Below are positions 1-7,378 of a stretch of DNA of 64,000 nucleotides, one piece after another. Under the pieces are notes generated by a model. The model was not told the origin of the DNA. It made no database searches and worked only from the letters and a program-made list of their open reading frames with translations. The stretch spans positions 558,001 through 622,000 of the forward strand of contig CALUIK010000001.1 in NCBI GenBank assembly GCA_944320685.1, given 5' to 3'. The DNA is from an uncultured Alistipes sp. (GTDB lineage: Bacteria > Bacteroidota > Bacteroidia > Bacteroidales > Rikenellaceae). The translations under genes and the position numbers were made by a program. How positions within the stretch are numbered: position 1 is the first letter of the stretch; every line of letters begins with the position of its first letter.

Positions 1-277
1 CAAGCTCCTCGACCGTGCAAAGGCTTCTCTGCAGATCCTTCAGGAGACCATCAATGCAGCTCCCAAGTCGCAGGTATTCACCCTCGTAGGTCACGCCGAT
101 GTTAAGACCGGTACTGCCGAGTACAACCAGAAGCTCTCTGAGCGTCGTGCAAAGGCCGTTTACGACTACCTCGTAGAGCAGGGTGTTAACCCCGACCAGC
201 TCACTTGGAAGGGCGTAGGTTCTACCCAGAACATATTCCCGATCAACGGCACCAACCGCGTGGTTATCGTGAAATAA
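1..277 (+). CDS. OmpA-family outer membrane protein, C-terminal part
   Basis: Only the last 91 codons are present; the gene begins left of the window. The visible peptide is an OmpA_C peptidoglycan-binding domain: it contains the strand-helix with LVGHAD, then the NQKLSERRA helix and the conserved arginine pair that contacts diaminopimelate, then the closing GVGST segment. In this family the domain tethers an outer-membrane barrel or lipoprotein to the cell wall. The gene ends in TAA and is followed by a strong terminator. Codon use (GTT, TCT, GGT) is less GC-biased than in neighbouring genes, as expected for a highly expressed major outer membrane protein. Which OmpA paralogue this is cannot be decided from the fragment. 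Confidence 0.9.
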   Translation, partial: KLLDRAKASLQILQETINAAPKSQVFTLVGHADVKTGTAEYNQKLSERRAKAVYDYLVEQGVNPDQLTWKGVGSTQNIFPINGTNRVVIVK

Positions 278-302
278 TCAAAGCCACAACAATAAAGGAA
301 AA

Positions 303-329
303 GGCCCGCTTGTATAGCGGGCTTTTTTA
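303..329 (+). terminator. Rho-independent terminator of the OmpA gene
   Basis: A GCCCGC/GCGGGC stem with a 7-nt loop is followed by seven T residues, about 25 bp after the OmpA stop codon. The remaining spacer to position 490 shows no convincing gene. Confidence 0.85.
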
Positions 330-490
330 CTTTCTACTGCAAGAGGCGTCCACACGATGCGAGATGCCGATACAACCCGCATGGGAAGCATGCGTATGAC
401 CCGCTGCCGCACACATGCGGCCACGCGACGCACGACTCCCTTAACATAATCAACAAACTGAAAAACACATGCGGCCTACGCCGCGGGGAC

Positions 491-781
491 TTACCGGAAA
501 CGAACGTCATAGACAAGACGCAGGCCCGACAGACGATTGATCTCGGCAGTGAGGGCGTAACGGCGCAGGAAGAGCTCCGAACGCACGGTACTCGAGGTTA
601 CGTGCACGTACAATATATGGTTCTCGAGACGCAGACGCGAAGTAATCGCCGCCACCCTGTCGCCGACGATGGCACGCCACGTGTCGGGGAGCTTGCCCTC
701 GGCGACCTTCGCCGCAATTCCGGGCCGTGAAAAGAACTCCTCGAGCAGATCACCCACAAGCATCGTCTTTGTACGTCTCAT
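491..781 (-). CDS. DUF721 (DciA-like) protein
   Basis: A 96-residue basic protein of the DUF721 family, which includes DciA, the loader of replicative helicase in bacteria lacking DnaC. Visible family features are the LVGDLLEEFF N-terminal helix, the W-x-x-IVG-D motif in the middle (DTWRAIVGDRVA) and the LYVHVTSSTVRSEL strand-helix. I start it at the ATG at 781, not at the longer upstream frame, because this gives MRRTKTM and an ATGA overlap with the recF stop codon, implying translational coupling. The recF-DUF721 pair is a common Bacteroidota arrangement. Whether it really loads DnaB here is inference; the family call is firm. Confidence 0.88.
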   Translation of the reverse strand: MRRTKTMLVGDLLEEFFSRPGIAAKVAEGKLPDTWRAIVGDRVAAITSRLRLENHILYVHVTSSTVRSELFLRRYALTAEINRLSGLRLVYDVRFR

Positions 782-1866
782 GACCTTATGTCGCCTCCCT
801 CGACCGTAAAGAGCGCATACCGCTTCCCTGCCCTCGACAATATCGTTTCGAGCCTCGAACGGTTGCAATCGGTTATGAATATCTGGCCGAAGCCATCACC
901 CGACACCAGCCCGAGAAGGTTCTCAACGCGTGAGGTGTCGAGCTTGTCGAACAGGTCGTCGAACAGCAGCAACGGCCTCTCCCCGCACGCCGCGGCGAGG
1001 ATGTTGCACTGCGCCAGTTTGAGAGCCATGAGGAACGACTTCTGCTGCCCCTGCGACCCATACTTCCGCAGCGGGTAACCGCCTATGCGCAGCGACATAT
1101 CATCGCGGTGCACGCCGGAGGTAGTAAAGCCGTTAACAATGTCGCGCTCCCGCGAGGCGAGCAAAAGGTCATTCATCGACGCCGACGCCAATTCTGAACG
1201 GTACTCTATCATCACCCGCTCACGGTCGCCCGACAACACGCGGTAATACTCCGCCACCAAAGGCTGCATGCGCTCCACGATATCGCGCCGCCGCTCATAA
1301 ATCAGCGCCGCATGCTCCGCGAGCTGCATGTCGTAGATTGCGAGCATCTGCTCGTCGGACGAGCCTTTCAGGAACCTGTTGCGCTCCGCCAGAACGGCAT
1401 TGTAACGCATCACCGCGGCGAGATAGCTGCGGTCGAGCTGCGACAGGAAGGCATTGAGGTAACGCCGCCGCTCCTCGGCCGCATCGGTTATGAGGACGCT
1501 GTCCTGCGGCGACACCATGACCACAGGGAAACGGCCCACGTGATCGGCCATACGGCCATACTCTTTACCGTTGAGTTTCAATACCTTGCCACTGCGCTTC
1601 AGGAACGAGCAGTTGACCGTGTCACATGCCCCGCCGTCACCGGCATAGGTGCCCTCGACGACAAAGAACTCCTCGCCGTGACGCACACTCTGGCCGTCGG
1701 TCATGTTGAACGCAGACTTCGACATCGAGAGATAATAGACGGCGTCCAGCACGTTGGTCTTGCCGGCGCCGTTGTCACCCACAAAACAGTTTATCCGCTC
1801 GGAAAGGGCGACTTCCGCCTGCGCTATATTCTTGAAGTTTATCAGTACGAGTTTCTTGAGGTACAT
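778..1866 (-). CDS. recF: DNA replication and repair protein RecF
   Basis: RecF is an ABC-type ATPase that binds gapped DNA and helps load RecA through RecOR. The 362-residue product has the family's usual length. The Walker A motif GDNGAGKTN lies at residues 30-38, the signature YGSQGQQKS around residue 275, and the Walker B/D-loop LLLFDDLFDKLD around residue 310. I chose the ATG at 1866 (MYLKKLVL) because the longer frame upstream encodes a lysine/arginine-rich stretch unlike any RecF, and because a -7 promoter element lies just upstream at 1886-1893. It overlaps the DUF721 gene by 4 bp downstream and is divergent from the TPR gene. Confidence 0.95.
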   Translation of the reverse strand: MYLKKLVLINFKNIAQAEVALSERINCFVGDNGAGKTNVLDAVYYLSMSKSAFNMTDGQSVRHGEEFFVVEGTYAGDGGACDTVNCSFLKRSGKVLKLNGKEYGRMADHVGRFPVVMVSPQDSVLITDAAEERRRYLNAFLSQLDRSYLAAVMRYNAVLAERNRFLKGSSDEQMLAIYDMQLAEHAALIYERRRDIVERMQPLVAEYYRVLSGDRERVMIEYRSELASASMNDLLLASRERDIVNGFTTSGVHRDDMSLRIGGYPLRKYGSQGQQKSFLMALKLAQCNILAAACGERPLLLFDDLFDKLDTSRVENLLGLVSGDGFGQIFITDCNRSRLETILSRAGKRYALFTVEGGDIRS

Positions 1867-1885
1867 GTTCCGCCGCTTTGACCCC

Positions 1886-1893
1886 CAAAGATA
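1886..1893 (-). promoter_or_regulatory. -7 promoter element of recF
   Basis: On the minus strand this reads TATCTTTG, an exact match to the Bacteroidota -7 consensus TAnnTTTG, 20 bp before the recF start. No good -33 TTTG is visible at the right distance, so it is a half-site call. Confidence 0.5.
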
Positions 1894-1978
1894 CGACTTT
1901 TCGGCGAGAGATCCCATTTTATCCCGCCTGACGCCTATTTTTCGTCGACGCTTTCTACGTTTTTTGCATTTTTTATTA

Positions 1979-1986
1979 TACTTTTG
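1979..1986 (+). promoter_or_regulatory. -7 promoter element of the TPR gene
   Basis: TACTTTTG matches TAnnTTTG and sits 43 bp before the TPR start codon in AT-rich sequence. The nearest upstream TTTG is only 12 bp away, so the -33 element is unclear. Confidence 0.5.
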
Positions 1987-2029
1987 CATTTTGAAATAAA
2001 TTACGTAACAAACTAAAAACTAAAATATC

Positions 2030-2710
2030 ATGGCAAAAGAGGCAACAACACCGCAGGAGCAGGCTCTCGAAAATGCGAAGAACCGCACCGAGAGTTTCTT
2101 CGAGAACAACAGCAAAACCGTCATCGCGGGACTTATCGCGATCTTTGTTCTGGCGGTAGCCATATTCGGATACAGGAAATTCGTCGTCGAGCCGCGCATG
2201 GACAAGGCGCAGGAGATGCTCTACGGAGCACAATACCGTTTCGAGGAGCAGACCCCCGACTACGAGCTCGCCCTCAACGGCGACCAGAGTGCCCCGGGCT
2301 TCGCCGAGGTCGTGGAGACCTACGGCGGCACACCCGCCGGCAACCTCGCCCGCTACTATGCCGCAGCATGCTGCATGCATCTGGGCGACATGGCGCAGGC
2401 GGAACAGTATCTCGCCAAGTTCAAGCACGTGAAAGGCAAGACGGGTAAGCTGATCAACGCCATGGCCGAGGGGCTCAAGGGCGACATCGCCGTCGACAAC
2501 GGCGACTATACCAAAGCCGCTGCGCACTTCGAAAGGGCGGTCAACGTAAGCGACAACGTCTTCACCGCCCCGATGTACCTGCGCAAGGCCGCAATGGCAT
2601 ACAAGGCCGCAGGCAATAAGGCCAAGGCCGACGCCTGCCTTGAGACGATACGTACGAAGTACCCATCGTCGATCGACGCCCGCGACGCCGAAAAATATTT
2701 AGCACAGTAA
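2030..2710 (+). CDS. Membrane-anchored tetratricopeptide-repeat protein
   Basis: A 226-residue protein with a hydrophilic N-terminus, one transmembrane segment at about residues 30-47, and a C-terminal region of helical hairpins. The TPR signature pattern can be seen in GDIAVDNGDYTKAAAHFERAV and again in the helix pair around AMAYKAAGNKAKADACL (alanine/glycine spacing at positions 8 and 20). The overall plan resembles YfgM-type periplasmic TPR proteins, which act as chaperone adaptors near the Sec translocon; that role is inference. It is followed 14 bp later by the lumazine-synthase-like gene, an order seen in many Bacteroidota, so the two are probably co-transcribed. Confidence 0.8.
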   Translation: MAKEATTPQEQALENAKNRTESFFENNSKTVIAGLIAIFVLAVAIFGYRKFVVEPRMDKAQEMLYGAQYRFEEQTPDYELALNGDQSAPGFAEVVETYGGTPAGNLARYYAAACCMHLGDMAQAEQYLAKFKHVKGKTGKLINAMAEGLKGDIAVDNGDYTKAAAHFERAVNVSDNVFTAPMYLRKAAMAYKAAGNKAKADACLETIRTKYPSSIDARDAEKYLAQ

Positions 2711-2724
2711 AGCAACCAGCCCCA

Positions 2725-3138
2725 ATGAAGGGCACGACAGGCACAGCGATGAAGATAGGAATAGTGATAGTCGACGAACAGCTCTCATTCGCCCACCGCA
2801 ACCTCGCGGCCGCGACCGAGAGCCTCAAGTCGCTGGGATGCGCCACCGAGGACATCCTCGTGCGGCATACGCCGCGCGTGCAGAACATCACCATCGCCGC
2901 ACAGTTCTTTGCCGAGTACACGGATGTCGACGCCGTGGTAGTGCTCGTCGAGAACGACAACACGCCCGAATATGCCGCCATGCTCTACGGCGTGACCAAG
3001 CTGCAGATCTCGTGGAACATGCCCATCGTGCTGGGAGGCTGCATCGCCGCCTCGGAGGCCGTGGAGATAGTCACCACGCAGTGTGACATGGAGGCCGCCG
3101 CCCCCGAACCCGCCGCCGACCGCAAGGCGATAAACTGA
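2725..3138 (+). CDS. Lumazine synthase (RibH)-like protein lacking the catalytic motif
   Basis: The 137-residue product follows the RibH fold order: an opening strand (KIGIVIVDE), helix, a second strand (DILVRHTPR), helix, a third strand (DAVVVLVEND) and a late strand (MPIVLGG). RibH converts 5-amino-6-ribitylaminouracil and dihydroxybutanone phosphate to lumazine. The residues that do this are absent: the family's PGA(F/Y)E(I/L)P becomes TPRVQNI, and the loop G-x-V-I-R-G-x-T-x-H-F with the catalytic histidine becomes VENDNTPEY. The C-terminal helix is replaced by an Ala/Pro-rich tail. It is therefore probably not a functional synthase. An alternative start is the ATG at 2749 (MKIGIV). Automated tools may still label it ribH. 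Confidence 0.6.
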   Translation: MKGTTGTAMKIGIVIVDEQLSFAHRNLAAATESLKSLGCATEDILVRHTPRVQNITIAAQFFAEYTDVDAVVVLVENDNTPEYAAMLYGVTKLQISWNMPIVLGGCIAASEAVEIVTTQCDMEAAAPEPAADRKAIN

Positions 3139-3177
3139 ATCCCGCGGCCCGCAGGAGCGGCCGGAACACGTGTATAA

Positions 3178-3212
3178 GCAAAGGCGTTCCCGAAGTTCGG
3201 GGACGCCTTTGC
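3178..3212 (+). terminator. Hairpin after the RibH-like gene
   Basis: A long stem (GCAAAGGCGT... paired with ...ACGCCTTTGC) 40 bp past the stop codon. It has no T-run, so it may be a processed 3' end rather than a classic terminator. The 307-bp spacer 3139-3445 holds this hairpin and the mdh terminator, and no gene I can support. Confidence 0.55.
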
Positions 3213-3380
3213 CGTCCCCGCCACCACGCCTGCACATATCAGTGGGTGCGACATCCCACGACAGAAAAGCCTTTTATTGCGCCGCAACCCGTCAACCAAT
3301 TGAATAGCTGCGCGGGAGAGTTCCCGCACCGGCCGGATTCCCGTCCATTCCGTCGGGAGGCATGGCCGAAGGCCGCCAAC

Positions 3381-3417
3381 AAAAAATCCGAGGCGCCGCA
3401 TGGATGCGATGCCTCGG
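3381..3417 (-). terminator. Rho-independent terminator of mdh
   Basis: On the minus strand, CCGAGGC pairs with GCCTCGG around a 16-nt region with further pairing, followed by an A/T-rich run of six T residues. It lies 29 bp beyond the mdh stop. Confidence 0.8.
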
Positions 3418-3445
3418 AAATGTATAAACTCCGCAGTCGGCCCCG

Positions 3446-4387
3446 TCAGATGGCCTTCGTATCGTAGAGGATCTGGTTTACCTTGCGCACAGCGGCAGCC
3501 GAGGCCTCGAACTTCTCGGCCTCGTCCTTGGTAAGGTCGATCTTGACGATCTTCTCGATACCCTTGCGGCCGATTACGGCAGGAACACCGATCATAATAT
3601 CGCTCTGGCCGTACTCTCCCTCGAGATAGCAGCTGCACGGGATGATGCGCTTCTGGTCGCCGAGGATCGACTCCACGACAGACGCTGCGGCAGCACCCGG
3701 AGCATACCATGCCGACGTGCCCAGCAGGCCCGTCAGCGTGGCGCCTCCCACCATGGTGTCGGCAGCGACCTGCGCGAGCTTCTTCTTCGAAAGGAACTGC
3801 GACGCGGGCACACCCTTGATCGTAGCCTTCGACGTGAGGGGTATCATCGTGGTATCGCCGTGGCCGCCGATAACCATACCGTCAACGTCGTGGATGTTGG
3901 CACCCGACGCCTTGGCCAGATAGCAGCGGAAACGCGACGAATCCAAAGCACCGCCCATACCGATGACACGGCTCTTGGGCAGGCCCGTCGACTTGAGCGT
4001 GAGGTAAGCCATCGTATCCATGGGGTTCGACACGATGACGAAGATGGCGCGGGGCGACTGGGCCAGCGCCTGCGACACGACGCTCTTGACGATACCGGCG
4101 TTGGTACCGATAAGCTCCTCGCGCGTCATACCCGGCTTGCGGGGGATACCCGAGGTTACGACGATGACATCCGAACCGGCCGTCTTCTTATAATCGTTCG
4201 TGCAGCCGACCAGCTTGCATTTCGAGTCGGTCGTGGCGGCAGCCTGATACATGTCGAGCATCTTACCCTCCGAGAGGCCCTGCTTGATATCTATCAAGAC
4301 CACCTCGTCAGCCACGTTGCGGGCTGCAAGAACATTGGCGCAGGTGGCTCCAACCATACCGGCACCGATAACAGTCACTTTAGACAT
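3446..4387 (-). CDS. mdh: Malate dehydrogenase
   Basis: A 313-residue NAD-dependent malate dehydrogenase of the LDH-like branch, catalysing malate to oxaloacetate in the cytoplasm. Visible are the dinucleotide motif GAGMVGA at residues 8-14, the NAD-binding acidic residue in VLIDI, the substrate-loop arginines in PRKPGMTREEL, the IVSNPMD strand, and the catalytic histidine in GGHGDTTM. Length matches the family. It starts 33 bp downstream of gcvH on the same strand and probably shares its promoter. In Bacteroidota this enzyme usually runs in the reductive direction, feeding the fumarate/succinate branch. Confidence 0.96.
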   Translation of the reverse strand: MSKVTVIGAGMVGATCANVLAARNVADEVVLIDIKQGLSEGKMLDMYQAAATTDSKCKLVGCTNDYKKTAGSDVIVVTSGIPRKPGMTREELIGTNAGIVKSVVSQALAQSPRAIFVIVSNPMDTMAYLTLKSTGLPKSRVIGMGGALDSSRFRCYLAKASGANIHDVDGMVIGGHGDTTMIPLTSKATIKGVPASQFLSKKKLAQVAADTMVGGATLTGLLGTSAWYAPGAAAASVVESILGDQKRIIPCSCYLEGEYGQSDIMIGVPAVIGRKGIEKIVKIDLTKDEAEKFEASAAAVRKVNQILYDTKAI

Positions 4388-4420
4388 AACAATACTTTTT
4401 TGAGGTTTCTTCGTAAAATA

Positions 4421-4798
4421 TTATCCGATCAGTTCGGCATAGGCCTCGGGCGTGAGCAGCGCGTCGTAATCGGCCGCATCGCTCACCCTGACCTTAACCA
4501 GCCAGCCCTCGCCGTAGGGATCCGAATTGACCAGCGACGGGTCGCTGTCCACGGCCTCGTTGAACTCCAGCACCTCACCGCCCACGGGCAGGAAGGCGTC
4601 GCTCACGGTCTTGACCGCCTCGATCGAACCGAACACGTCGCCTGCGGCCAGCGTCTCGCCCACCGACGGCACGTCCACGAAAACGATATCGCCAAGCTGG
4701 CTCTGTGCGAAATCGGTGATGCCTACATAGGCCGTATCACCTTCGAGACGGCACCACTCGTGGTCGCTCGAATACTTCAGATTTGAAGGAACGTTCAT
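4421..4798 (-). CDS. gcvH: Glycine cleavage system H protein
   Basis: A 125-residue lipoyl carrier that shuttles the aminomethyl group between the P and T proteins of the glycine cleavage system. The lipoylated lysine is K63 in the motif [11 protein letters not shown], inside a complete lipoyl domain. The N-terminal SSDHEWCR segment and the C-terminal GEGWLVKV strand are typical. No gcvP or gcvT is in the window. It has its own well-formed promoter upstream at 4874-4904 and reads into mdh. Confidence 0.96.
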   Translation of the reverse strand: MNVPSNLKYSSDHEWCRLEGDTAYVGITDFAQSQLGDIVFVDVPSVGETLAAGDVFGSIEAVKTVSDAFLPVGGEVLEFNEAVDSDPSLVNSDPYGEGWLVKVRVSDAADYDALLTPEAYAELIG

Positions 4799-4873
4799 AT
4801 CTCTCTTTTTTATGAGTTTTCCTGTCCGGCTGCAAAAACCGCATCGGAAATGCGGCCCGTATTACATATCACA

Positions 4874-4904
4874 CAAATATAGCCGTTATTTTCCTAACGG
4901 CAAT
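4874..4904 (-). promoter_or_regulatory. gcvH-mdh promoter with a palindromic spacer
   Basis: On the minus strand the order is ATTG (4904-4901), 19 bp, TATATTTG (4881-4874), close to the Bacteroidota TTTG-N19-TAnnTTTG consensus. The spacer is almost entirely an inverted repeat, GCCGTTA-N6-TAACGGC at 4882-4901, which could be an operator or the hairpin ending birA transcription. Confidence 0.7.
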
Positions 4905-4913
4905 AACTTGGTG

Positions 4914-5642
4914 TTATTTTTTCAACACGAATTCTATCTCGCGGAAGAGATAACCGCGCGACTCCCCCGAGGGCCCCTCCACGACCAGCGCTCCCGTAGG
5001 CTCCACCCCCCGTATCGTGCCTCGGAAACGGCTGCCGTCGGGCAGGGCGTACCAATGTTCCTCGCCACGGCGGTAAAGCCTTTCATTGTAATCGCGCTGC
5101 AACTCTTCCAACGCGGCACCGCCCTCACGCACGGACTCATAACGGGCCGTGACGCACGCCACGAGCCGATCGAGCAGCTTCCTGCGGTCGAAACACCGGC
5201 CTGCGGCCTGCGCCAAGGAAACAGGGTTCGGCAACGCTGGGTCGAACTCCGTCTGGTTGACGTTCACCCCTATGCCCACAAGCGTACGGCATATACGCCC
5301 CCCGTTCAAACGGTGCTCGATAAGCATTCCCGCGACCTTGCGGTCGCCGATATATATATCATTGGTCCACTTGACCTTCGCCACGATGCCATACTCTGCA
5401 AGGCAGTCCGCTATTCCCAGCGTCACGGCCTCCGACAGCAGGAACTGGCGTTCCGCCGCCAGAAACCGCGGTTCGAGCACCAGCGTGAAGGTGACGTTCT
5501 TGCCGCCTTCACTCTCCCAGCGGTGTCCCCGCTGCCCGCGCCCCGCCGTCTGTCGCTCGGCCCACACCACATCGCCCTCGGCGTAAACGGCAGCGGCCGC
5601 CTCGTCATTCGACGAGGTAAGCTCCTCGAAATAATGTATCAT
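4914..5642 (-). CDS. birA: Biotin-[acetyl-CoA-carboxylase] ligase
   Basis: A 242-residue biotin protein ligase that makes biotinyl-AMP and transfers biotin to carrier domains. Key motifs: GRGQRGH at residues 34-40 (biotinyl-AMP loop), KWTNDIY at 91-97, and the catalytic lysine in DRKVAGML at about 102. A LVGIGVNVNQ strand and a short C-terminal SH3-like domain follow. There is no N-terminal winged helix, so it is the monofunctional type rather than the E. coli repressor type. It starts 9 bp after the Nudix gene, suggesting an operon. Confidence 0.95.
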   Translation of the reverse strand: MIHYFEELTSSNDEAAAAVYAEGDVVWAERQTAGRGQRGHRWESEGGKNVTFTLVLEPRFLAAERQFLLSEAVTLGIADCLAEYGIVAKVKWTNDIYIGDRKVAGMLIEHRLNGGRICRTLVGIGVNVNQTEFDPALPNPVSLAQAAGRCFDRRKLLDRLVACVTARYESVREGGAALEELQRDYNERLYRRGEEHWYALPDGSRFRGTIRGVEPTGALVVEGPSGESRGYLFREIEFVLKK

Positions 5643-5651
5643 ATGGTTGCG

Positions 5652-6239
5652 TCACTTGTCGGTTTGCCGCGAAGCGTCCCCGCCGCGGCCTCCGTGTTCG
5701 GCCATCCAGCGCCACAGCGGCGCCGCATGCAGGCACTGCATGATTTCGTCGCCCTCCAGCAACTCGCGCACCTCCGCCTCCGTCATAAGGTACACCGCAA
5801 TGTCCTCGCCGGCCTCGGTATGCTGCGCAGCCACGCGCCCGACCCCCTCGGCAAGGAAGGTATAGACCCTGTTGGTATGGCTCGTAGGGTTGGGCGAGGT
5901 GACCATATACTGCCGCCACTCGCCGCCGCCGTATCCCGTCTCCTCCATAAGTTCGCGACGCGCGCTCTCCAGCGGGCTCTCGCCCGCTTCGCACGTCCCC
6001 GCCACCAGTTCGTAGCGCGTCTCGCCCAACGCATGACGGTATTGGCTTATCATCACGAATAGCCCCTCGCGCGTACGCGCTATGACATTCACCCAATCGG
6101 GAAATTCGAAGACATACCACTCGGGCACCACAGCCCCGGTAGGCAGTTCGACGCTCTCGCGCCTGACCGTAAACCACGGCCTGCGTGACAGATATTCGCT
6201 CTGCAGCACGCGCCACGGACGATGTTCCGGTTTTTTCAT
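5652..6239 (-). CDS. Nudix hydrolase, ADP-ribose pyrophosphatase-like
   Basis: A 195-residue Nudix enzyme. The Nudix box is complete at residues 81-103: G-x5-E-x7-R-E-L-x-E-E-x-G-Y (starting GTCEAGE). The conserved proline/asparagine segment after the box (TSPNPTSHTN) is typical of ADP-sugar pyrophosphatases, which hydrolyse ADP-ribose to AMP and ribose phosphate; the exact substrate is inference. I start it at the ATG at 6239 (MKKPEHRPW), which has an AAGG purine run just upstream, because the longer frame reads through a nine-C tract and low-quality sequence. It runs directly into birA. Confidence 0.88.
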   Translation of the reverse strand: MKKPEHRPWRVLQSEYLSRRPWFTVRRESVELPTGAVVPEWYVFEFPDWVNVIARTREGLFVMISQYRHALGETRYELVAGTCEAGESPLESARRELMEETGYGGGEWRQYMVTSPNPTSHTNRVYTFLAEGVGRVAAQHTEAGEDIAVYLMTEAEVRELLEGDEIMQCLHAAPLWRWMAEHGGRGGDASRQTDK

Positions 6240-6256
6240 CCTTGTTCGGTGTTTTC

Positions 6257-6265
6257 GGGGGGGGG
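6257..6265. repeat. Homopolymer G9/C9 tract upstream of the Nudix gene
   Basis: Nine consecutive G on the plus strand (C9 in the transcript of the minus-strand gene), 17 bp before the Nudix start codon. Tracts of this length are prone to slippage. Confidence 0.7.
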
Positions 6266-6333
6266 CGTATACGGCAGGATACTCCTCGCAGCGGAGAAGT
6301 CCCAGCACGCCCCGCCCTTCCCTGTGTCTATCG

Positions 6334-7161
6334 CTATACCGTCACGCCGAAGTCGCGCAGGGCGTCGTTGAGCGAGGTCTTCTTGTCGGTCGATTCCTTG
6401 CGGCGGCCTATGATGAGGGCGCACGCAACGCCGTACTCGCCAGCAGGGAACCGTTTAGGATAGGTACCCGACACGACCACCGAACGCGGCGGGACGTACC
6501 CGCGGTACTCGACAGGTTCGTCGCCCGTGACGTCGATTATGTGCGTAGACCCCGTAATCACGGTGTTCGATCCCAACACCGCCTCGCGGCAGACATGCGC
6601 ACCCTCGACCACGATCGAGCGCGAACCGATGAAACAGTTGTCCTCGATGATGACGGGAGCCGCCTGCACCGGCTCCAGCACGCCGCCGATACCCACGCCG
6701 CCGCTCAGGTGCACGTGCCTGCCTATCTGCGCGCACGAGCCCACCGTGGCCCACGTGTCGACCATCGTTCCAGTATCGACATATGCGCCGATGTTGACAT
6801 ACGAGGGCATGAGTATGGCGCCCGGGGCGATGTACGCTCCGTAACGCGCCACGGCCTGCGGCACCACGCGCACGCCCAGCTTCTCGTAGTCGTGCTTGAG
6901 CTCCATCTTGTCGTACCACTCCAGCTCGCCGCCGCGCATGGTACGCATCTCCTGTATGGGGAAATACATGATTATGGCCTTCTTGACCCATTCGTTCACC
7001 TGCCATAGGCTCTTCTCGAGGTCGACAGGCTCGGCCGTGCGCAGCGCGCCCTTGTCGACGGCTTCGACAACCGCACGGATAGCCTCCTTCGTCTCCTTCT
7101 CGGCCAGCAGCGAGCGGTCGTCCCACGCCCGCTCGACTATCTCCTTGTACCCTGTATACAT
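6334..7161 (-). CDS. dapD: 2,3,4,5-tetrahydropyridine-2,6-dicarboxylate N-succinyltransferase
   Basis: DapD, 275 residues, transfers succinyl from succinyl-CoA to tetrahydrodipicolinate in the diaminopimelate/lysine pathway. After an N-terminal helical domain, residues of about 100-235 form a left-handed beta-helix made of hexapeptide repeats (for example PGAILMPSYVNIGAYVD, GVGIGGV, EDNCFIGSRSIVVEG). The RYGAYIAPGA entry and the MVDTWATVGSCAQIG turn are DapD signatures. With aspartokinase divergent next door and asd further right, three lysine/DAP/threonine-pathway genes lie in this region, though not in one operon. Confidence 0.95.
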   Translation of the reverse strand: MYTGYKEIVERAWDDRSLLAEKETKEAIRAVVEAVDKGALRTAEPVDLEKSLWQVNEWVKKAIIMYFPIQEMRTMRGGELEWYDKMELKHDYEKLGVRVVPQAVARYGAYIAPGAILMPSYVNIGAYVDTGTMVDTWATVGSCAQIGRHVHLSGGVGIGGVLEPVQAAPVIIEDNCFIGSRSIVVEGAHVCREAVLGSNTVITGSTHIIDVTGDEPVEYRGYVPPRSVVVSGTYPKRFPAGEYGVACALIIGRRKESTDKKTSLNDALRDFGVTV

Positions 7162-7181
7162 GATATTTTCGGATTATGGCC

Positions 7182-7189
7182 CAAAGATA
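7182..7189 (-). promoter_or_regulatory. -7 promoter element of dapD
   Basis: TATCTTTG on the minus strand, 21 bp before the dapD start, which would give a leader of only about 15 nt. No clear -33 element. Confidence 0.5.
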
Positions 7190-7331
7190 GGGCAAATTTC
7201 GCAATTATTCATACCGCCGCGGCAACATTCGCCCCCGCCGCCGGCACGGCGGCTGTGCAATAATATGCACCTGAATGAATATATTTTCGGAATTATGTCG
7301 CATGAGAGGGCTGTACGTCACATCTTTTTGC

Positions 7332-7339
7332 TACCTTTG
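7332..7339 (+). promoter_or_regulatory. -7 promoter element of aspartokinase
   Basis: TACCTTTG matches TAnnTTTG, 40 bp before the aspartokinase start. The -33 region is unclear. The spacer between dapD and this gene is about 217 bp and holds both promoters. Confidence 0.55.
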
Positions 7340-7378
7340 CCGACGATCATTCGCATAACAATAAATAAGTATCCTGTC

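Noticed and set aside
205..399. Short frame across the end of the OmpA gene and its terminator
   Set aside because: It runs through the terminator hairpin and out of frame of the OmpA domain.
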